Shown piece after piece: positions 34,784 through 44,218 of a stretch of 64,000 bases of DNA. The DNA comes from Pseudoselenomonas ruminantium. GTDB taxonomy: Bacteria > Bacillota > Negativicutes > Selenomonadales > Selenomonadaceae. The stretch lies in contig CACZIV010000004.1 in NCBI GenBank assembly GCA_902781305.1, positions 1-64,000 on the forward strand, in the 5' to 3' direction. Made by a program: the position numbers and the translations under genes. Every line of letters begins with the position of its first letter. The stretch's first letter is position 1. The notes beneath the pieces are model-generated. The model was given only the letters and a program-made list of their open reading frames with translations. It was not told the DNA's origin and searched no databases.

Positions 34784-35470
34784 ATGGCAAAAGAAAAAGC
34801 AGTAGTATTGCTTTCCGGTGGTTTGGACAGCTGCACGTGCATGGCTGTGGCTAAAGAAGCAGGCTATGAAGTTTATCCGATAAGCTTCAACTATCATCAG
34901 CGGCACAGCATTGAACTAGAAGGGGCGAAGAAAATCGCGAAGTTCTACGATGTGCCCAAACATCTGATTATTGAAACCAATATGGAGGCTATTGGCGGCT
35001 CGGCGCTGACCGACAGCCATATCGATGTGCCGGACGGGGATGTGGACCGGGATGATGTGCCCATTACCTATGTGCCTGCCCGCAATCTGATTTTCCTGTC
35101 CTATGCTATGGCTTATGCGGAAGTTGTAGGGGCAACGCATGTTTATATCGGTGTAAACTCTATCGATTATTCCGGCTATCCGGACTGCCGCCCGGAATTC
35201 ATTCAGAAGTTCCAGTCCCTGGCTGATTATGCGACCACAGCTACGGCAGTCAACGGCACGAAAATCACGATTGAAACGCCGCTGCAGGATTTGTCCAAAA
35301 AGGAAATCGTACAGCTGGGCTCGAAGCTCGGTGCGCCTCTGCAGTTTACCCATAGCTGTTACAAAGGCGGCGAGAAGGCGTGTGGTGTCTGCGACAGCTG
35401 CAAACTGCGCCTGCAGGGCTTTGCCGAAGCCGGCGTAGAAGACCCGGTAGAATACGAAACGAGGAACTAA
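34784..35470 (+). CDS. queC: 7-cyano-7-deazaguanine synthase
   Basis: ATP-dependent conversion of 7-carboxy-7-deazaguanine to preQ0, a step in queuosine synthesis. PP-loop SGGLDSCTC near residue 11, and a C-terminal zinc site with CYKGGEKACGVCDSC. 228 aa. Directly followed by folE2 after 1 nt, so the two are co-transcribed. Confidence 0.96.
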   Translation: MAKEKAVVLLSGGLDSCTCMAVAKEAGYEVYPISFNYHQRHSIELEGAKKIAKFYDVPKHLIIETNMEAIGGSALTDSHIDVPDGDVDRDDVPITYVPARNLIFLSYAMAYAEVVGATHVYIGVNSIDYSGYPDCRPEFIQKFQSLADYATTATAVNGTKITIETPLQDLSKKEIVQLGSKLGAPLQFTHSCYKGGEKACGVCDSCKLRLQGFAEAGVEDPVEYETRN

Positions 35471-35471
35471 A

Positions 35472-36257
35472 ATGCAGGACGTACAAAACCGCCAGGATAA
35501 ACGCGGTATTGCCATCCAGAAGGTAGGCATTAAAGAAGCGCATCTGCCGTTTTTGATTAAGACCAAAGAGGGCGGTTATCAGCAGGTTCTGGCAAGGGTA
35601 CGCTTTACGGTGGCTCTGCCGAGCCAGTACAAGGGCACGCATATGAGCCGCTTTTTGGAAATCCTAATGCCTTGGAGCAAAAAGCCGCTGGCGGAAACGG
35701 AAATGGAGGCTATGCTCTCTGAGGCTTTGGAGCGTTTGGAAGCCCATTCGGCCGAAGTAGAGCTTTCCTTCAAATACTTCGTGGACAAGGTGGCACCGGT
35801 AAGCCGCCGCACTTCGGTGCTGGATTTGGACTGCAGTTTCACCGGCCGCAAGGAACAGGGCAAGCCCATGGAATTTCAGTTGGGCGTGGAGGTGCCGTTT
35901 ACCTCTTTATGTCCCTGCAGCAAGGAAATTTCCAGCTATGGCGCCCACAATCAGCGCTCGGTAGCCCGTATTCAGCTGCGATTCAAGGATGGCTATGACT
36001 GCATTTTCATCGAAGATTTGGCCAATTTGGTCGAAAAGCAGGGGTCTTCGCCCATCTATCCGCTATTGAAGCGGGAGGACGAAAAGTTTGTCACCGAAGC
36101 CGCTTATGAAAATCCCAAATTTGTCGAGGATATTCTGCGGGATACGGTGCTTGTTTTGCGGGATATTGAAGGCTTAGGCTGGTTTTCCGTGGAATGCGAG
36201 AACTATGAGTCCATTCACAACCACAGTGCTTACGCGGCACATGAGGAAGAACTATAA
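35472..36257 (+). CDS. folE2: GTP cyclohydrolase FolE2 (type IB)
   Basis: Makes 7,8-dihydroneopterin triphosphate from GTP, the entry point to folate and queuosine. 261 aa; family features include VPFTSLCPCSKEIS (metal-binding Cys region) and the SYGAHNQRS block. Type IB enzymes work with metals other than zinc and are often switched on under zinc limitation. Placement next to queC points to a role in queuosine supply. Confidence 0.93.
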   Translation: MQDVQNRQDKRGIAIQKVGIKEAHLPFLIKTKEGGYQQVLARVRFTVALPSQYKGTHMSRFLEILMPWSKKPLAETEMEAMLSEALERLEAHSAEVELSFKYFVDKVAPVSRRTSVLDLDCSFTGRKEQGKPMEFQLGVEVPFTSLCPCSKEISSYGAHNQRSVARIQLRFKDGYDCIFIEDLANLVEKQGSSPIYPLLKREDEKFVTEAAYENPKFVEDILRDTVLVLRDIEGLGWFSVECENYESIHNHSAYAAHEEEL

Positions 36258-36278
36258 CTATCCCAAGGGACGGTTTGC

Positions 36279-37268
36279 ATGAGTAAAGTTTACAAACGGT
36301 TTATCGTACTTATCCTGCTGGTGGTCGTTATCTCCGGCGTGGTTATCTATACAACCGTTGATATCAATACCCTGAAAAATCTAAATCGTTTTCAGCCCTG
36401 GTCGATTGGACTGGCTGTGCTGGCGGTAGGTCTAGGCATGTTCTTTGACGGCAGCCGCCTGATGCACATGGTTAAGATTTCCAATGAGAAAATCAGTCTG
36501 TATCAGGCTGTGCAGGTGGTCTTTGGCAATTACTTCCTGGCACTCTTAACGCCGGGCGCAACCGGCGGGGCGGTGGCCCAGCTGATGTTTTTGCGCCACG
36601 CGGGTGTGCCTACGGGCAAAGCCACGGTGCTCGTTATTGTGCGTACGCTGTTGTCCATCTTCTTTTTGGTGCTCTGTATGCCCTTTATTTTCCTTCATGA
36701 TGAAGGGATATTGCCGGGCATTTCCAATCATACCCTGATGGCGATTACCCTTACGGCCTTTGTGGTCATTATCGCCATTGTGGTGGGGGCACGGCAGGGG
36801 ACGTTGGATTATTTTGTCATCCACTTTACCCGTCGCATGAAAAACAGCCGCCGGCGCAAGGTCTTTGCCTTTTATCGCGATACGAAATGCGCAATTGCCC
36901 TGTTATTGCAGTCGCCCTGGAAAATGCTGCTGGTCTTTGTCGAATCCGGCCTGAATCTCTTGTGCATTTATGCCATTGTGCCCTGTTTGCTGTTGGGGTT
37001 AGGCGTTACGGATGCCGATTGGTATACCGTGATGGGGCGTATGATTTTTCTCAATATGCTGCTGTACTTCACGCCGACTCCCGGCGGTTCCGGTGTGGCA
37101 GAGGGCGGTTTCGTGCTTTTGTTCAGCGAAACAGTGCCCGCAGGGACGGTGGGGATTATCGCCGTCTGCTGGCGGCTGATTGCGGAATACATCCCCTTCC
37201 TGATTGGGTTATACTACACATTGACTGTATTTGGCCGCGACTTCCTGAGCCGTCAGCTGAATAAGTAG
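36279..37268 (+). CDS. Lysylphosphatidylglycerol-synthase-TM-like / flippase-like membrane protein (UPF0104)
   Basis: 329 aa, about eight membrane segments, with the family blocks GNYFLALLTPGATGGAVAQLMFL and LLYFTPTPGGSGVAEGGFVLLF. It corresponds to the membrane part of MprF without the lysyl-transferase domain. Family members are proposed lipid flippases or permeases. Substrate unknown. Ends 8 nt before cbiD, so it may be co-transcribed with the corrin genes or with folE2 (21 nt upstream). Confidence 0.85.
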   Translation: MSKVYKRFIVLILLVVVISGVVIYTTVDINTLKNLNRFQPWSIGLAVLAVGLGMFFDGSRLMHMVKISNEKISLYQAVQVVFGNYFLALLTPGATGGAVAQLMFLRHAGVPTGKATVLVIVRTLLSIFFLVLCMPFIFLHDEGILPGISNHTLMAITLTAFVVIIAIVVGARQGTLDYFVIHFTRRMKNSRRRKVFAFYRDTKCAIALLLQSPWKMLLVFVESGLNLLCIYAIVPCLLLGLGVTDADWYTVMGRMIFLNMLLYFTPTPGGSGVAEGGFVLLFSETVPAGTVGIIAVCWRLIAEYIPFLIGLYYTLTVFGRDFLSRQLNK

Positions 37269-37276
37269 GTGAATTT

Positions 37277-38401
37277 ATGGCAAAAGAATTACGTTCCGGC
37301 TATACCACCGGCGCCTGTGCGGCTGCCGGTGTCAAGGCCGCCCTGCTCTATGAACAGGGAGAAGATTGGGATAGTATAGAACTCCGTGCCCTTGATGGCA
37401 CGGAGCTTCTTATACCCGTAAAAAATATCGTCAAGGATGAACGGGGCCTTACCGCCGAAGTGGTGAAATTTTCCGGTGATGACCCGGATATCACCAATGG
37501 CGTATCCGTATTTACCACGGTTCGTCATTTAGAGGCAGCGCCGCCGGAAGTGGTCTTTAAGGCGGGCTTGGGCATTGGTACGGTGACGAAGCCCGGGCTG
37601 TCTGTGCCGGTGGGTCAGCCGTCCATCAATCCCGGCCCCCGGCAATTAATCCGCAATGTTGTAGCGGAGGTATTGGGGACGGACAAAATCCCTTTGGAAG
37701 TCACGATTTCCATTCCGGCCGGTGTGGAATTGGCAAAACAGACCCTCAATCCCATTTTGGGGGTTGAGGGTGGGATATCGGTTATCGGCACAACGGGGGT
37801 TTTGCGGCCCATGTCTGAGGAAGGTTTCAAAAATTCCCTGGTGCCGCAGATTGATGTCGCCAAGGCGGCAGGCTTTGACACGCTGATTTTTGTGCCCGGC
37901 AAGATTGGCGAGCGGCTGGCAGGCAAATGGCAGCTGCCGGCGCAGGCCATGGTGCAGACCAGCAACTTTATCGGCTTTATGCTCGAAGCAGCCCAGCAGC
38001 GGGAAATCAAACGTGTTTTGCTGTTCGGTCATATTGGCAAGCTGGTCAAGGTGGCGGCAGGCTGTTTTTACACCCATAACCGTATTGCCGATGGCCGGCT
38101 GGAAACCATAGCGGCTTATGGTGCGGCTGAAGGTTTAAGCACCGTTGATGTGCAGGCGGTTTTAGGTGCTAATACTACGGAAGATGCTTTGGCGGTATTG
38201 GACAGGGCTGGCTTAACGCATGTGGTGTGTCGGAGGTTGGCTGAACGCGCCAGTCTGCGTGCGCAGCGCTATCTCTTTCAGAAGATGCAGGTGGGAACCG
38301 TGATGGTGGCCATGAGCGGGGAGCTTTTGGGTATGGACGAAACAGCGGCAAGCATTTGCCGGGATTTAGGCGGGGAGGTGCCAAATGGAAGCGCAGAATA
38401 A
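37277..38401 (+). CDS. cbiD: Cobalt-precorrin-5B (C1)-methyltransferase
   Basis: AdoMet-dependent methylation at C1 in the anaerobic (cobalt-early) corrin pathway. 374 aa. CbiD signatures: LRSGYTTGACAAAGVKAAL at the N-terminus, SVPVGQPSINPGPRQLI, and FVPGKIGERL. SD TAGGTG lies before the ATG. Overlaps cbiE by 17 nt. Confidence 0.96.
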   Translation: MAKELRSGYTTGACAAAGVKAALLYEQGEDWDSIELRALDGTELLIPVKNIVKDERGLTAEVVKFSGDDPDITNGVSVFTTVRHLEAAPPEVVFKAGLGIGTVTKPGLSVPVGQPSINPGPRQLIRNVVAEVLGTDKIPLEVTISIPAGVELAKQTLNPILGVEGGISVIGTTGVLRPMSEEGFKNSLVPQIDVAKAAGFDTLIFVPGKIGERLAGKWQLPAQAMVQTSNFIGFMLEAAQQREIKRVLLFGHIGKLVKVAAGCFYTHNRIADGRLETIAAYGAAEGLSTVDVQAVLGANTTEDALAVLDRAGLTHVVCRRLAERASLRAQRYLFQKMQVGTVMVAMSGELLGMDETAASICRDLGGEVPNGSAE

Positions 38402-39014
38402 AATCGTGGTCGTGGGCATTGGCCCCGGCAACCCGGATTATATCGTGCCCAAGGGGCTTAAAGCCATTGAGCAGGCAAAGTTCCTCGTGGGCGGCAGACG
38501 GGCGTTGAACCAGTTTGCCACTGACGGGCAGGAAACCTGTCCGATAACGGCTGATATTCAGGGCGTGATGGATTTTATCCGCGCAAGGGTAAAACTGGAT
38601 AATGTTGTAGCTATGGTATCCGGTGACCCAGGCTATTATTCGCTGCTGGACGCTTTGCGGCGGGATTTTCCTGCCAAGCAGATAACGGTAATCCCCGGTA
38701 TCAGTGCCATGCAGTATGCCTTTGCCCGCTTGGCTCTGCCCTGGCATGATGCCACACTGGCGAGTTTTCATGGGCGCACGCCGGCAGCGCAGGATATTGC
38801 CTACAAACAGGGAAAAATATTGGGCCTGCTTACCGACAGCAAGTATAACTCCCAAACCATTGCAGAGATTTTGCTGCAGGCAGGCTGGCCCCAAACGCAA
38901 ACCATGCATATATGCAGCCGCTTGTCCTATGATGATGAAAAAGTCGTTACAACAACGCTGGGGGAGGCAATTAACCTGCCTGCTGTTACGCATTGTATTT
39001 TGATTATCGCGTGA
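38385..39014 (+). CDS. cbiE: Precorrin-6Y / cobalt-precorrin-7 C5-methyltransferase, CbiE subunit
   Basis: 209 aa tetrapyrrole methylase fold: VVVGIGPGNPDYIVPKGLKAI, VSGDPGYYSLLDAL and the GISAMQYAFARL loop. Corresponds to the C5-methylating half of CobL. The decarboxylating CbiT half is absent, and the next gene is a MATE transporter, so the rest of the pathway must lie elsewhere. Start overlaps cbiD by 17 nt. Confidence 0.93.
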   Translation: MEAQNKIVVVGIGPGNPDYIVPKGLKAIEQAKFLVGGRRALNQFATDGQETCPITADIQGVMDFIRARVKLDNVVAMVSGDPGYYSLLDALRRDFPAKQITVIPGISAMQYAFARLALPWHDATLASFHGRTPAAQDIAYKQGKILGLLTDSKYNSQTIAEILLQAGWPQTQTMHICSRLSYDDEKVVTTTLGEAINLPAVTHCILIIA

Positions 39015-39101
39015 AAATATCCCCCTGGGGGGCTTGTGTAGAAATCGCATAAGCTGTTATTATCGAATTGAGACTAATTTTCGATGATAAGGAGTTTTGC
39101 T

Positions 39102-40436
39102 GTGCGATTACAACAAGAAGACAGACATTATTTGGGCATAGCCATGCCTGCCGCCTTGGAAGGACTCTTTATGGTATTGCTTTCCTCGGTGGATATCATC
39201 ATGGTGGGCGTGCTCGGAACGGCGGCCATTGCGGCGGTGAGTATCTTCACCCAGCCGCGTATGATGCTCTTGTGTGTGGTGCGGTCGGTGGCTTCGGTGC
39301 TGACCTTGCTCACTGCGCGCAAGTTTGGGGAGAAGAAATTACAGGAAGTGCCTGCGCTCTTGGCGCGGACACTTTTTTGTATGCTCATTCTGATGGGCAC
39401 GCTCCATGTGCTTTTCTTCCTGTATTTAGAGGGGATTCTAAGCTGGATGGGAGCCAAGGAGGAATATATGGCGGCGGCGGTGGCCTATGGCGATATTGCG
39501 CTGGCCGGCGTGTTTTTGACCACTTTGTCCACTATCCTGCAGGCTGTGCAACTAGGGTATGGGCACACCAAACAGGTCATGAGTGCCAATGTGCAGGGCA
39601 ATGTGGTCAATATTATCGCTAATGCTTTGCTTATCTTTGGGCTGGGTCCCTTTCCAGAAATGGGCGTAGTTGGTGCGGCTGTTGGTACGGTTATCGGTAC
39701 AGGCTGGACACTTGGCGTAACGGGCTATCAGCTCAAAAACAGCGAGTGGTCAGGCTGGGGCAGTTTTTGGCCGACCCGTGCGTATTTTCAGGAATTTTTG
39801 CCGGTCTTTGGCGGCGTGTTCAGTGAGCAGGGCTTTGAGCGTATCGGTATGGTGCTCTATACGCGCATGGTTGCAGAACTTGGTACAGCGGCTTATGCCG
39901 TACATGCCATCTGCATGAACTTCTGCGATTTTTATTACTGCTTTGCGGGCGGCCTGGGGAAAGCCAATATGGTGATGGCTGGCCATGCCCATGGGGCAGG
40001 TGATTGGAGTTACTGGCAGCGGCAGCTGCGGGCAGGGCTAAAGTGGAGCTTTGTGTTCTCGCTGATTTCCTTTGCCGCCACCTATGTACTGCGGGAGGAA
40101 ATCTTTGGCCTCTATTCCCATGAGGCAGAGCTTCTGCCGCTAGGGGCGCTGATTATGATTTTCGTGGCGGCGGTGAGCTTCCCCGAAGCGCATGCCATGG
40201 TCTGTGCCGGTGTGCTTCGGGGCAGCGGCAAAACCAGTCAGGTCGCTGCCTATTCCTTTGTGAGCATCGCCTTCCTGCGGCCGCTGATTACGGCGTTTTT
40301 TCTGCAGGTGCTCGATTTAGGGCTGGCGGGAGCATGGCTGGCACTGGCGATTGACCAGTCACTTCGGGCATCCTGTGCATCATTTTTGCTCTGGCGCCTC
40401 TGGAAAGCCCGTCCGCAAATTGTCTGTGACTCTTGA
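39102..40436 (+). CDS. MATE-family multidrug/Na+ antiporter
   Basis: About 444 aa with some twelve membrane segments in two halves; the N-terminal block is GIAMPAALEGLFMVLLSSVDIIMVG and the inter-domain block is FGLGPFPEMGVVGAAVGTVIG. Exports organic cations or unknown substrates using ion gradients. GTG at 39102 is preferred because AAGGAG at 39089-39094 is 7 nt upstream; the ATG at 39084 overlaps that site. Lies between cbiE and the cobalamin riboswitch. Confidence 0.9.
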   Translation: MRLQQEDRHYLGIAMPAALEGLFMVLLSSVDIIMVGVLGTAAIAAVSIFTQPRMMLLCVVRSVASVLTLLTARKFGEKKLQEVPALLARTLFCMLILMGTLHVLFFLYLEGILSWMGAKEEYMAAAVAYGDIALAGVFLTTLSTILQAVQLGYGHTKQVMSANVQGNVVNIIANALLIFGLGPFPEMGVVGAAVGTVIGTGWTLGVTGYQLKNSEWSGWGSFWPTRAYFQEFLPVFGGVFSEQGFERIGMVLYTRMVAELGTAAYAVHAICMNFCDFYYCFAGGLGKANMVMAGHAHGAGDWSYWQRQLRAGLKWSFVFSLISFAATYVLREEIFGLYSHEAELLPLGALIMIFVAAVSFPEAHAMVCAGVLRGSGKTSQVAAYSFVSIAFLRPLITAFFLQVLDLGLAGAWLALAIDQSLRASCASFLLWRLWKARPQIVCDS

Positions 40437-40504
40437 CACAAAATGGGCGAAATGATAAAATTTTATTTGTTTTATTGTGTATTGAGAGTAATTTTTAATA
40501 ACGA

Positions 40505-40672
40505 TTGAATCAGGTGTCGGAAGACTTAATAGAGAAGCCGGTATAAGCCGGCGCGGTCCCGCCACTGTAACAGGGAGTCATATTGCATTTAGGTCACTGG
40601 AAAGGGCAAAGCATTTCTGGGAAGGCGCGGTATGATGATGAACTGAAGCCAGGAGAACTGCCTGATTGACAA
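40505..40672 (+). promoter_or_regulatory. Cobalamin (B12) riboswitch
   Basis: The diagnostic bases are present in order: GCCGGTATAAGCCGGCGCGGTCCCGCCACTG around 40537-40567 (GCCACTG core) and the B12-box-type GAAGCCAGGAGAACTGCC at 40645-40662. P1 is formed by ATCAGG (40509-40514) with CCTGAT (40661-40666). An intrinsic terminator follows at 40750-40785, so control is probably by transcription termination when cobalamin binds. The 395-nt gap before the transporter is filled by this riboswitch and the terminator. Confidence 0.95.
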
Positions 40673-40749
40673 TCACCGCAAGAAACGATTGCTGTTTCTT
40701 ACACCCGCGAGCGATGGGGATGGGGATTTTACTGGAGTTTGTTACGGTG

Positions 40750-40785
40750 AGCCTGTCTGCATTTTTATGCGGACAGGCTTTTTTT
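40750..40785 (+). terminator. Expression-platform terminator of the cobalamin riboswitch
   Basis: AGCCTGTCTGCAT (40750-40762) pairs with ATGCGGACAGGCT (40767-40779) around a TTTT loop, followed by seven Ts and a second T run (40787-40794). TCACCG near 40673 could pair with CGGTGA at 40745-40750 as part of the switch. Confidence 0.85.
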
Positions 40786-40831
40786 ATTTTTTTTAGGAAC
40801 TGGCAATAGAACAGTTCCTTAGGGAGTGTGG

Positions 40832-41773
40832 ATGATTTTGCAAAAACTTGTAAGCAAATTGTCGCAAATGCTGATAACCCTTGTGGGCGTCAGCTTTCTG
40901 ACATTTTGTTTGACCTATCTGGCACCGGGAGACCCGGCGGCCATGCTTTTGGAGGCCGGTGATACGATTGTTTCGCAGGAAACCCTGGACAAGACCAGGG
41001 CGGAGCTGGGGCTTGATAAGCCGTTCCTCGTGCAGTATGTCAACTGGGCAGGTGGTGTGCTTCATGGGGATATGGGCATGTCTTACTCAGCGAAGAAACC
41101 GGTAACGGATAAGCTGCTCGAAGGCTTTGCCGGAACCTTGACACTGGCGGCAGTGACGATTGTGTTCGTCCTGCTCATATCCCTGCCACTGGGGATATGG
41201 TCGGCTGTGCATCGCAATGGCTGGCAGGATTATCTGGTGCGGACGGTTTCGTTTATCGGCGTATCCATGCCGACCTTTTGGCTCGGCCTTATCTTTCTCT
41301 ATGTGTTCGGCCTGAAGCTGGGATGGTTCCCGATTGCCAAATCCGCGGTGACAGCGCAGGGCATAGTCCTGCCGTCTCTTACCTTGGCGCTTTATATGTC
41401 GTCCAAGTATATTCGTCAGGTGCGCACGGTGTTTTTGGAGGAACTGCAGCAGGATTATGTGGTGGGCGCAAGAGCCCGCGGCCTTTCGGAACGGGCAATC
41501 CTTTGGAAGCATGTTCTGCCCAATGCCATATTGCCGCTGATTACGCTCCTGGGTATGTCCATTGGTTGGCTCCTAGGCGGCGTGGCCGTAATCGAAATGG
41601 TGTTCTCCTGGCCGGGTATCGGCAACATGGCGGTGCGGGCGATTTCCATGCGGGATTATCCGCTGATTGAGGGCTTTGTGCTTTGGATTTCCATTGTGTA
41701 CATGGCCATCAACGCCTTGGTGGATTTGTCCTATGTCTACCTTGACCCGCGTCTGAAGAAGGAGGCCCATTGA
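40832..41773 (+). CDS. ABC transporter permease 1 (nickel/peptide type, NikB/DppB-like)
   Basis: About 313 aa inner-membrane permease with the conserved DppB/NikB features: N-terminal TM with VGVSFLTFCLTYLAPGDPA, and a cytosolic EAA-like loop ARARGLSERAILWKHVLPNAILP. ATG at 40832 follows AGGGAG by 5 nt. First gene of a five-gene operon directly under the cobalamin riboswitch, which points to cobalt, nickel or a corrin-related cargo rather than peptide. Confidence 0.9.
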   Translation: MILQKLVSKLSQMLITLVGVSFLTFCLTYLAPGDPAAMLLEAGDTIVSQETLDKTRAELGLDKPFLVQYVNWAGGVLHGDMGMSYSAKKPVTDKLLEGFAGTLTLAAVTIVFVLLISLPLGIWSAVHRNGWQDYLVRTVSFIGVSMPTFWLGLIFLYVFGLKLGWFPIAKSAVTAQGIVLPSLTLALYMSSKYIRQVRTVFLEELQQDYVVGARARGLSERAILWKHVLPNAILPLITLLGMSIGWLLGGVAVIEMVFSWPGIGNMAVRAISMRDYPLIEGFVLWISIVYMAINALVDLSYVYLDPRLKKEAH

Positions 41774-42588
41774 TGACGGTTTTTCGGGAAAATAAGTTAT
41801 TTGCTTTTTATACGGGGCTGGTCGTGCTGATTGTTCTCTTGGCCATCTTTGCGCCCTACCTTGCGCCGCAGGACCCGATGGCGGGAAATATGAAACTGGT
41901 TCTGCAGACGCCGTCTGCGGAACATTTCCTTGGCACGGATAAGCTCGGACGGGATATCTTCTCCCGCATACTCTGCGGCACGCAGATTTCGCTCTTTATG
42001 GCCCTGTGCCTCGTGGCCCTGATTGCCATGGTGGGGACGCTGGTCGGCGTGCTGGCCGGTTTCTTTGGCGGCTGGCTTGAAACGATTCTCATGCGTTTTG
42101 CGGATATGATGCTCGCGTTCCCCGGTATCGTGCTGGCGATTGCCATTGCCGGTATCTTGGGGGGCAGCGTAATTAATACCATTTTGGCGCTGCTTGTCGT
42201 CAGCTGGGCAAAATATGCCCGTCTGGTGCGCAGCCTTGTTCTTCGCCTTAGAAATCAAGATTTTATTCAGGCGGCCAAGATTCAGGGCGCGAAAACCAGC
42301 AGCATTCTTTGGCGTCATATCCTGCCCAATGTTATGCCCATGGTGGTCATCACCGGGGCAATGGATATCGGCACCATGATGATGGAAATTGCCGGGCTCT
42401 CCTTCTTGGGCTTTGGTGCCCAGCCGCCGACACCGGAATGGGGACTGATGCTCAACGAGGGTCGTCAGTACATCCAGACGGCGCCCTGGCTCATGATTTA
42501 TCCGGGCCTGGCTATCTTTATTGTCGTAGCAATATTCAATCTGTGGGGGGACAGCCTGCGGGATGTTCTCGACCCACGGCAGGAATAA
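41773..42588 (+). CDS. ABC transporter permease 2 (NikC/DppC-like)
   Basis: 271 aa, partner permease. N-terminal TM and APYLAPQDP, LGTDKLGRDIFSRIL, and the coupling loop AAKIQGAKTSSILWRHILPNVMP, all typical of the DppC/NikC family. The start ATG overlaps the previous stop (TGATG), with a GAAGGAGG site upstream. Confidence 0.9.
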   Translation: MTVFRENKLFAFYTGLVVLIVLLAIFAPYLAPQDPMAGNMKLVLQTPSAEHFLGTDKLGRDIFSRILCGTQISLFMALCLVALIAMVGTLVGVLAGFFGGWLETILMRFADMMLAFPGIVLAIAIAGILGGSVINTILALLVVSWAKYARLVRSLVLRLRNQDFIQAAKIQGAKTSSILWRHILPNVMPMVVITGAMDIGTMMMEIAGLSFLGFGAQPPTPEWGLMLNEGRQYIQTAPWLMIYPGLAIFIVVAIFNLWGDSLRDVLDPRQE

Positions 42589-42610
42589 TATATTTTTTAT
42601 AAAGGGGTAG

Positions 42611-44203
42611 ATGTTTGAGATGAAAATGTTCAACACGAAGAAGTTATGGAAGGCCGTCAGCCTCGGCCTGTGCGGTGCAGTACTGACTGTTATGCTGGCT
42701 GGCTGTGGTGCGGATAATAGCAGCAGCGCCGACAAGGGTGTACTCAAGGTCGGTGTGACGAACTTTGCCGATACGCTCGAACCCACGCAGAACTTCTTTG
42801 GCTGGGTGGTTATGCGTTACGGCCTGGGCGAATGCCTGACGAAGTTTGACGATAAGATGAACGTACAGCCCTGGCTGGCCGAAAGCTGGAGCATCAGCGA
42901 CGACCACATGACCTGGACGTTCAAAATCCGCGAGGGCGTGAAGTTCTCCAACGGCAATCCGCTGACGGCTGAAGCGGTCAAGGCTTCCATTGAACGTGCT
43001 TTTGCCAAGAACAACCGTGCCGCTACGTTCTTCAAGTACAAGGAAATCAAGGCCGAAGGTCAGGTGCTGACCATCGTGACGGAAAAGCCCATGCCGAATA
43101 TGCCGGGCTTTTTAGCTGACCCACTCTTCATCATTGTGGACACCAGCGCCGAAGGCAGCCGCGATTTTGCCAAGGAAGGCCCCATCTGCACCGGCCCGTA
43201 CATGGTGGAATCCTTCGTGAAGGAAAAGGCCGTGATGAAGAAGAACCCGAACTATTGGGATGGCGAAGTGCCCTTTGAAACGGTAGAAATTCCGTCCATT
43301 GACGACCCGAATACCCGCGCTATGGCGCTGCAGTCCGGCGAAGTGGATATGGCGGTAAACATCGCTGCTGGCGATATGGATACCTTCCGCGGCAACGACA
43401 AGTTCTTCGTGGATGAAATTTCCTCCTTGCGCACGGTACTGGCTCGTCTGAACCACAAGGGCATTTTGAAGGATGACAAAGTGCGTGCGGCACTTATCTG
43501 CGGCTGCGATAGAGAAACTTATAACAATGTCCTGCTCAAAGGTACCTTCCTGCCGGGCAAGGCTCCTGTACCGCCGTCCATGGATTATGGCTTTGACCAG
43601 CTGACCGACCCCAATGCCTACAATCCGGAACGCGCGGCAAAACTGCTCGACGAAGCAGGCTGGAAAGATACCAATGGCGACGGCATCCGCGACAAGGACG
43701 GTCAGCCGCTGAAGCTCGACTTCGTTGTGTATAACAGCCGTGCCGAACTGCCGCTCTACGCAGAAGCTGTTCAGTCCGACCTCAAGAAACTCGGCTTTGA
43801 CATCAACATCAAGACCGTTGACTATAACCTCGTTGACCAGATGGGCATCAAGGGAGAATATGACCTCCTGATTTCCAACATCACCACGGCCAACACCGGT
43901 GACCCGGAAATCTTCCTCTCCTGGTACTGGAAGACCAACAACAACGGCGACAACCCGCAGAATGGTTCTGGCTACAGCAACCCGGCACTCGATGCTAAGT
44001 TCAACGAACTGGCCGCTGAATTCGACAAGAGCAAGCGCCGTCAGCTGATTATCGACATTCAGCAGATTCTCCTCAATGATGGTGCAGCGCTGTTCCTGGG
44101 TTATCCGCAGACGAACATCATCAGCAACAAGGTTCTGTCCGGCGTGAAGATGTATCCTTCCGATTATTACTGGATTACGAGCCTGATTAAACCGGCGAAA
44201 TAA
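42611..44203 (+). CDS. ABC transporter substrate-binding lipoprotein (NikA/DppA-like, SBP family 5)
   Basis: 530 aa. Lipoprotein signal with lipobox LAGC (Cys32), followed by a short Ser/Asp linker. Family-5 fold blocks: GVTNFADTLEPTQNFFGWV, ESWSISDDHMTWTFKIREGVKFSNG and PICTGPYMVESF. Would capture cargo outside the inner membrane. ATG at 42611 is very close to AAAGGGG (42601-42607); ATG at 42620 or 42626 is possible without altering the signal peptide. Cargo cannot be assigned from sequence; the riboswitch suggests a cobalt- or nickel-related substrate. Confidence 0.88.
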   Translation: MFEMKMFNTKKLWKAVSLGLCGAVLTVMLAGCGADNSSSADKGVLKVGVTNFADTLEPTQNFFGWVVMRYGLGECLTKFDDKMNVQPWLAESWSISDDHMTWTFKIREGVKFSNGNPLTAEAVKASIERAFAKNNRAATFFKYKEIKAEGQVLTIVTEKPMPNMPGFLADPLFIIVDTSAEGSRDFAKEGPICTGPYMVESFVKEKAVMKKNPNYWDGEVPFETVEIPSIDDPNTRAMALQSGEVDMAVNIAAGDMDTFRGNDKFFVDEISSLRTVLARLNHKGILKDDKVRAALICGCDRETYNNVLLKGTFLPGKAPVPPSMDYGFDQLTDPNAYNPERAAKLLDEAGWKDTNGDGIRDKDGQPLKLDFVVYNSRAELPLYAEAVQSDLKKLGFDINIKTVDYNLVDQMGIKGEYDLLISNITTANTGDPEIFLSWYWKTNNNGDNPQNGSGYSNPALDAKFNELAAEFDKSKRRQLIIDIQQILLNDGAALFLGYPQTNIISNKVLSGVKMYPSDYYWITSLIKPAK

Positions 44204-44218
44204 GTAAAGGAAGCAAAG

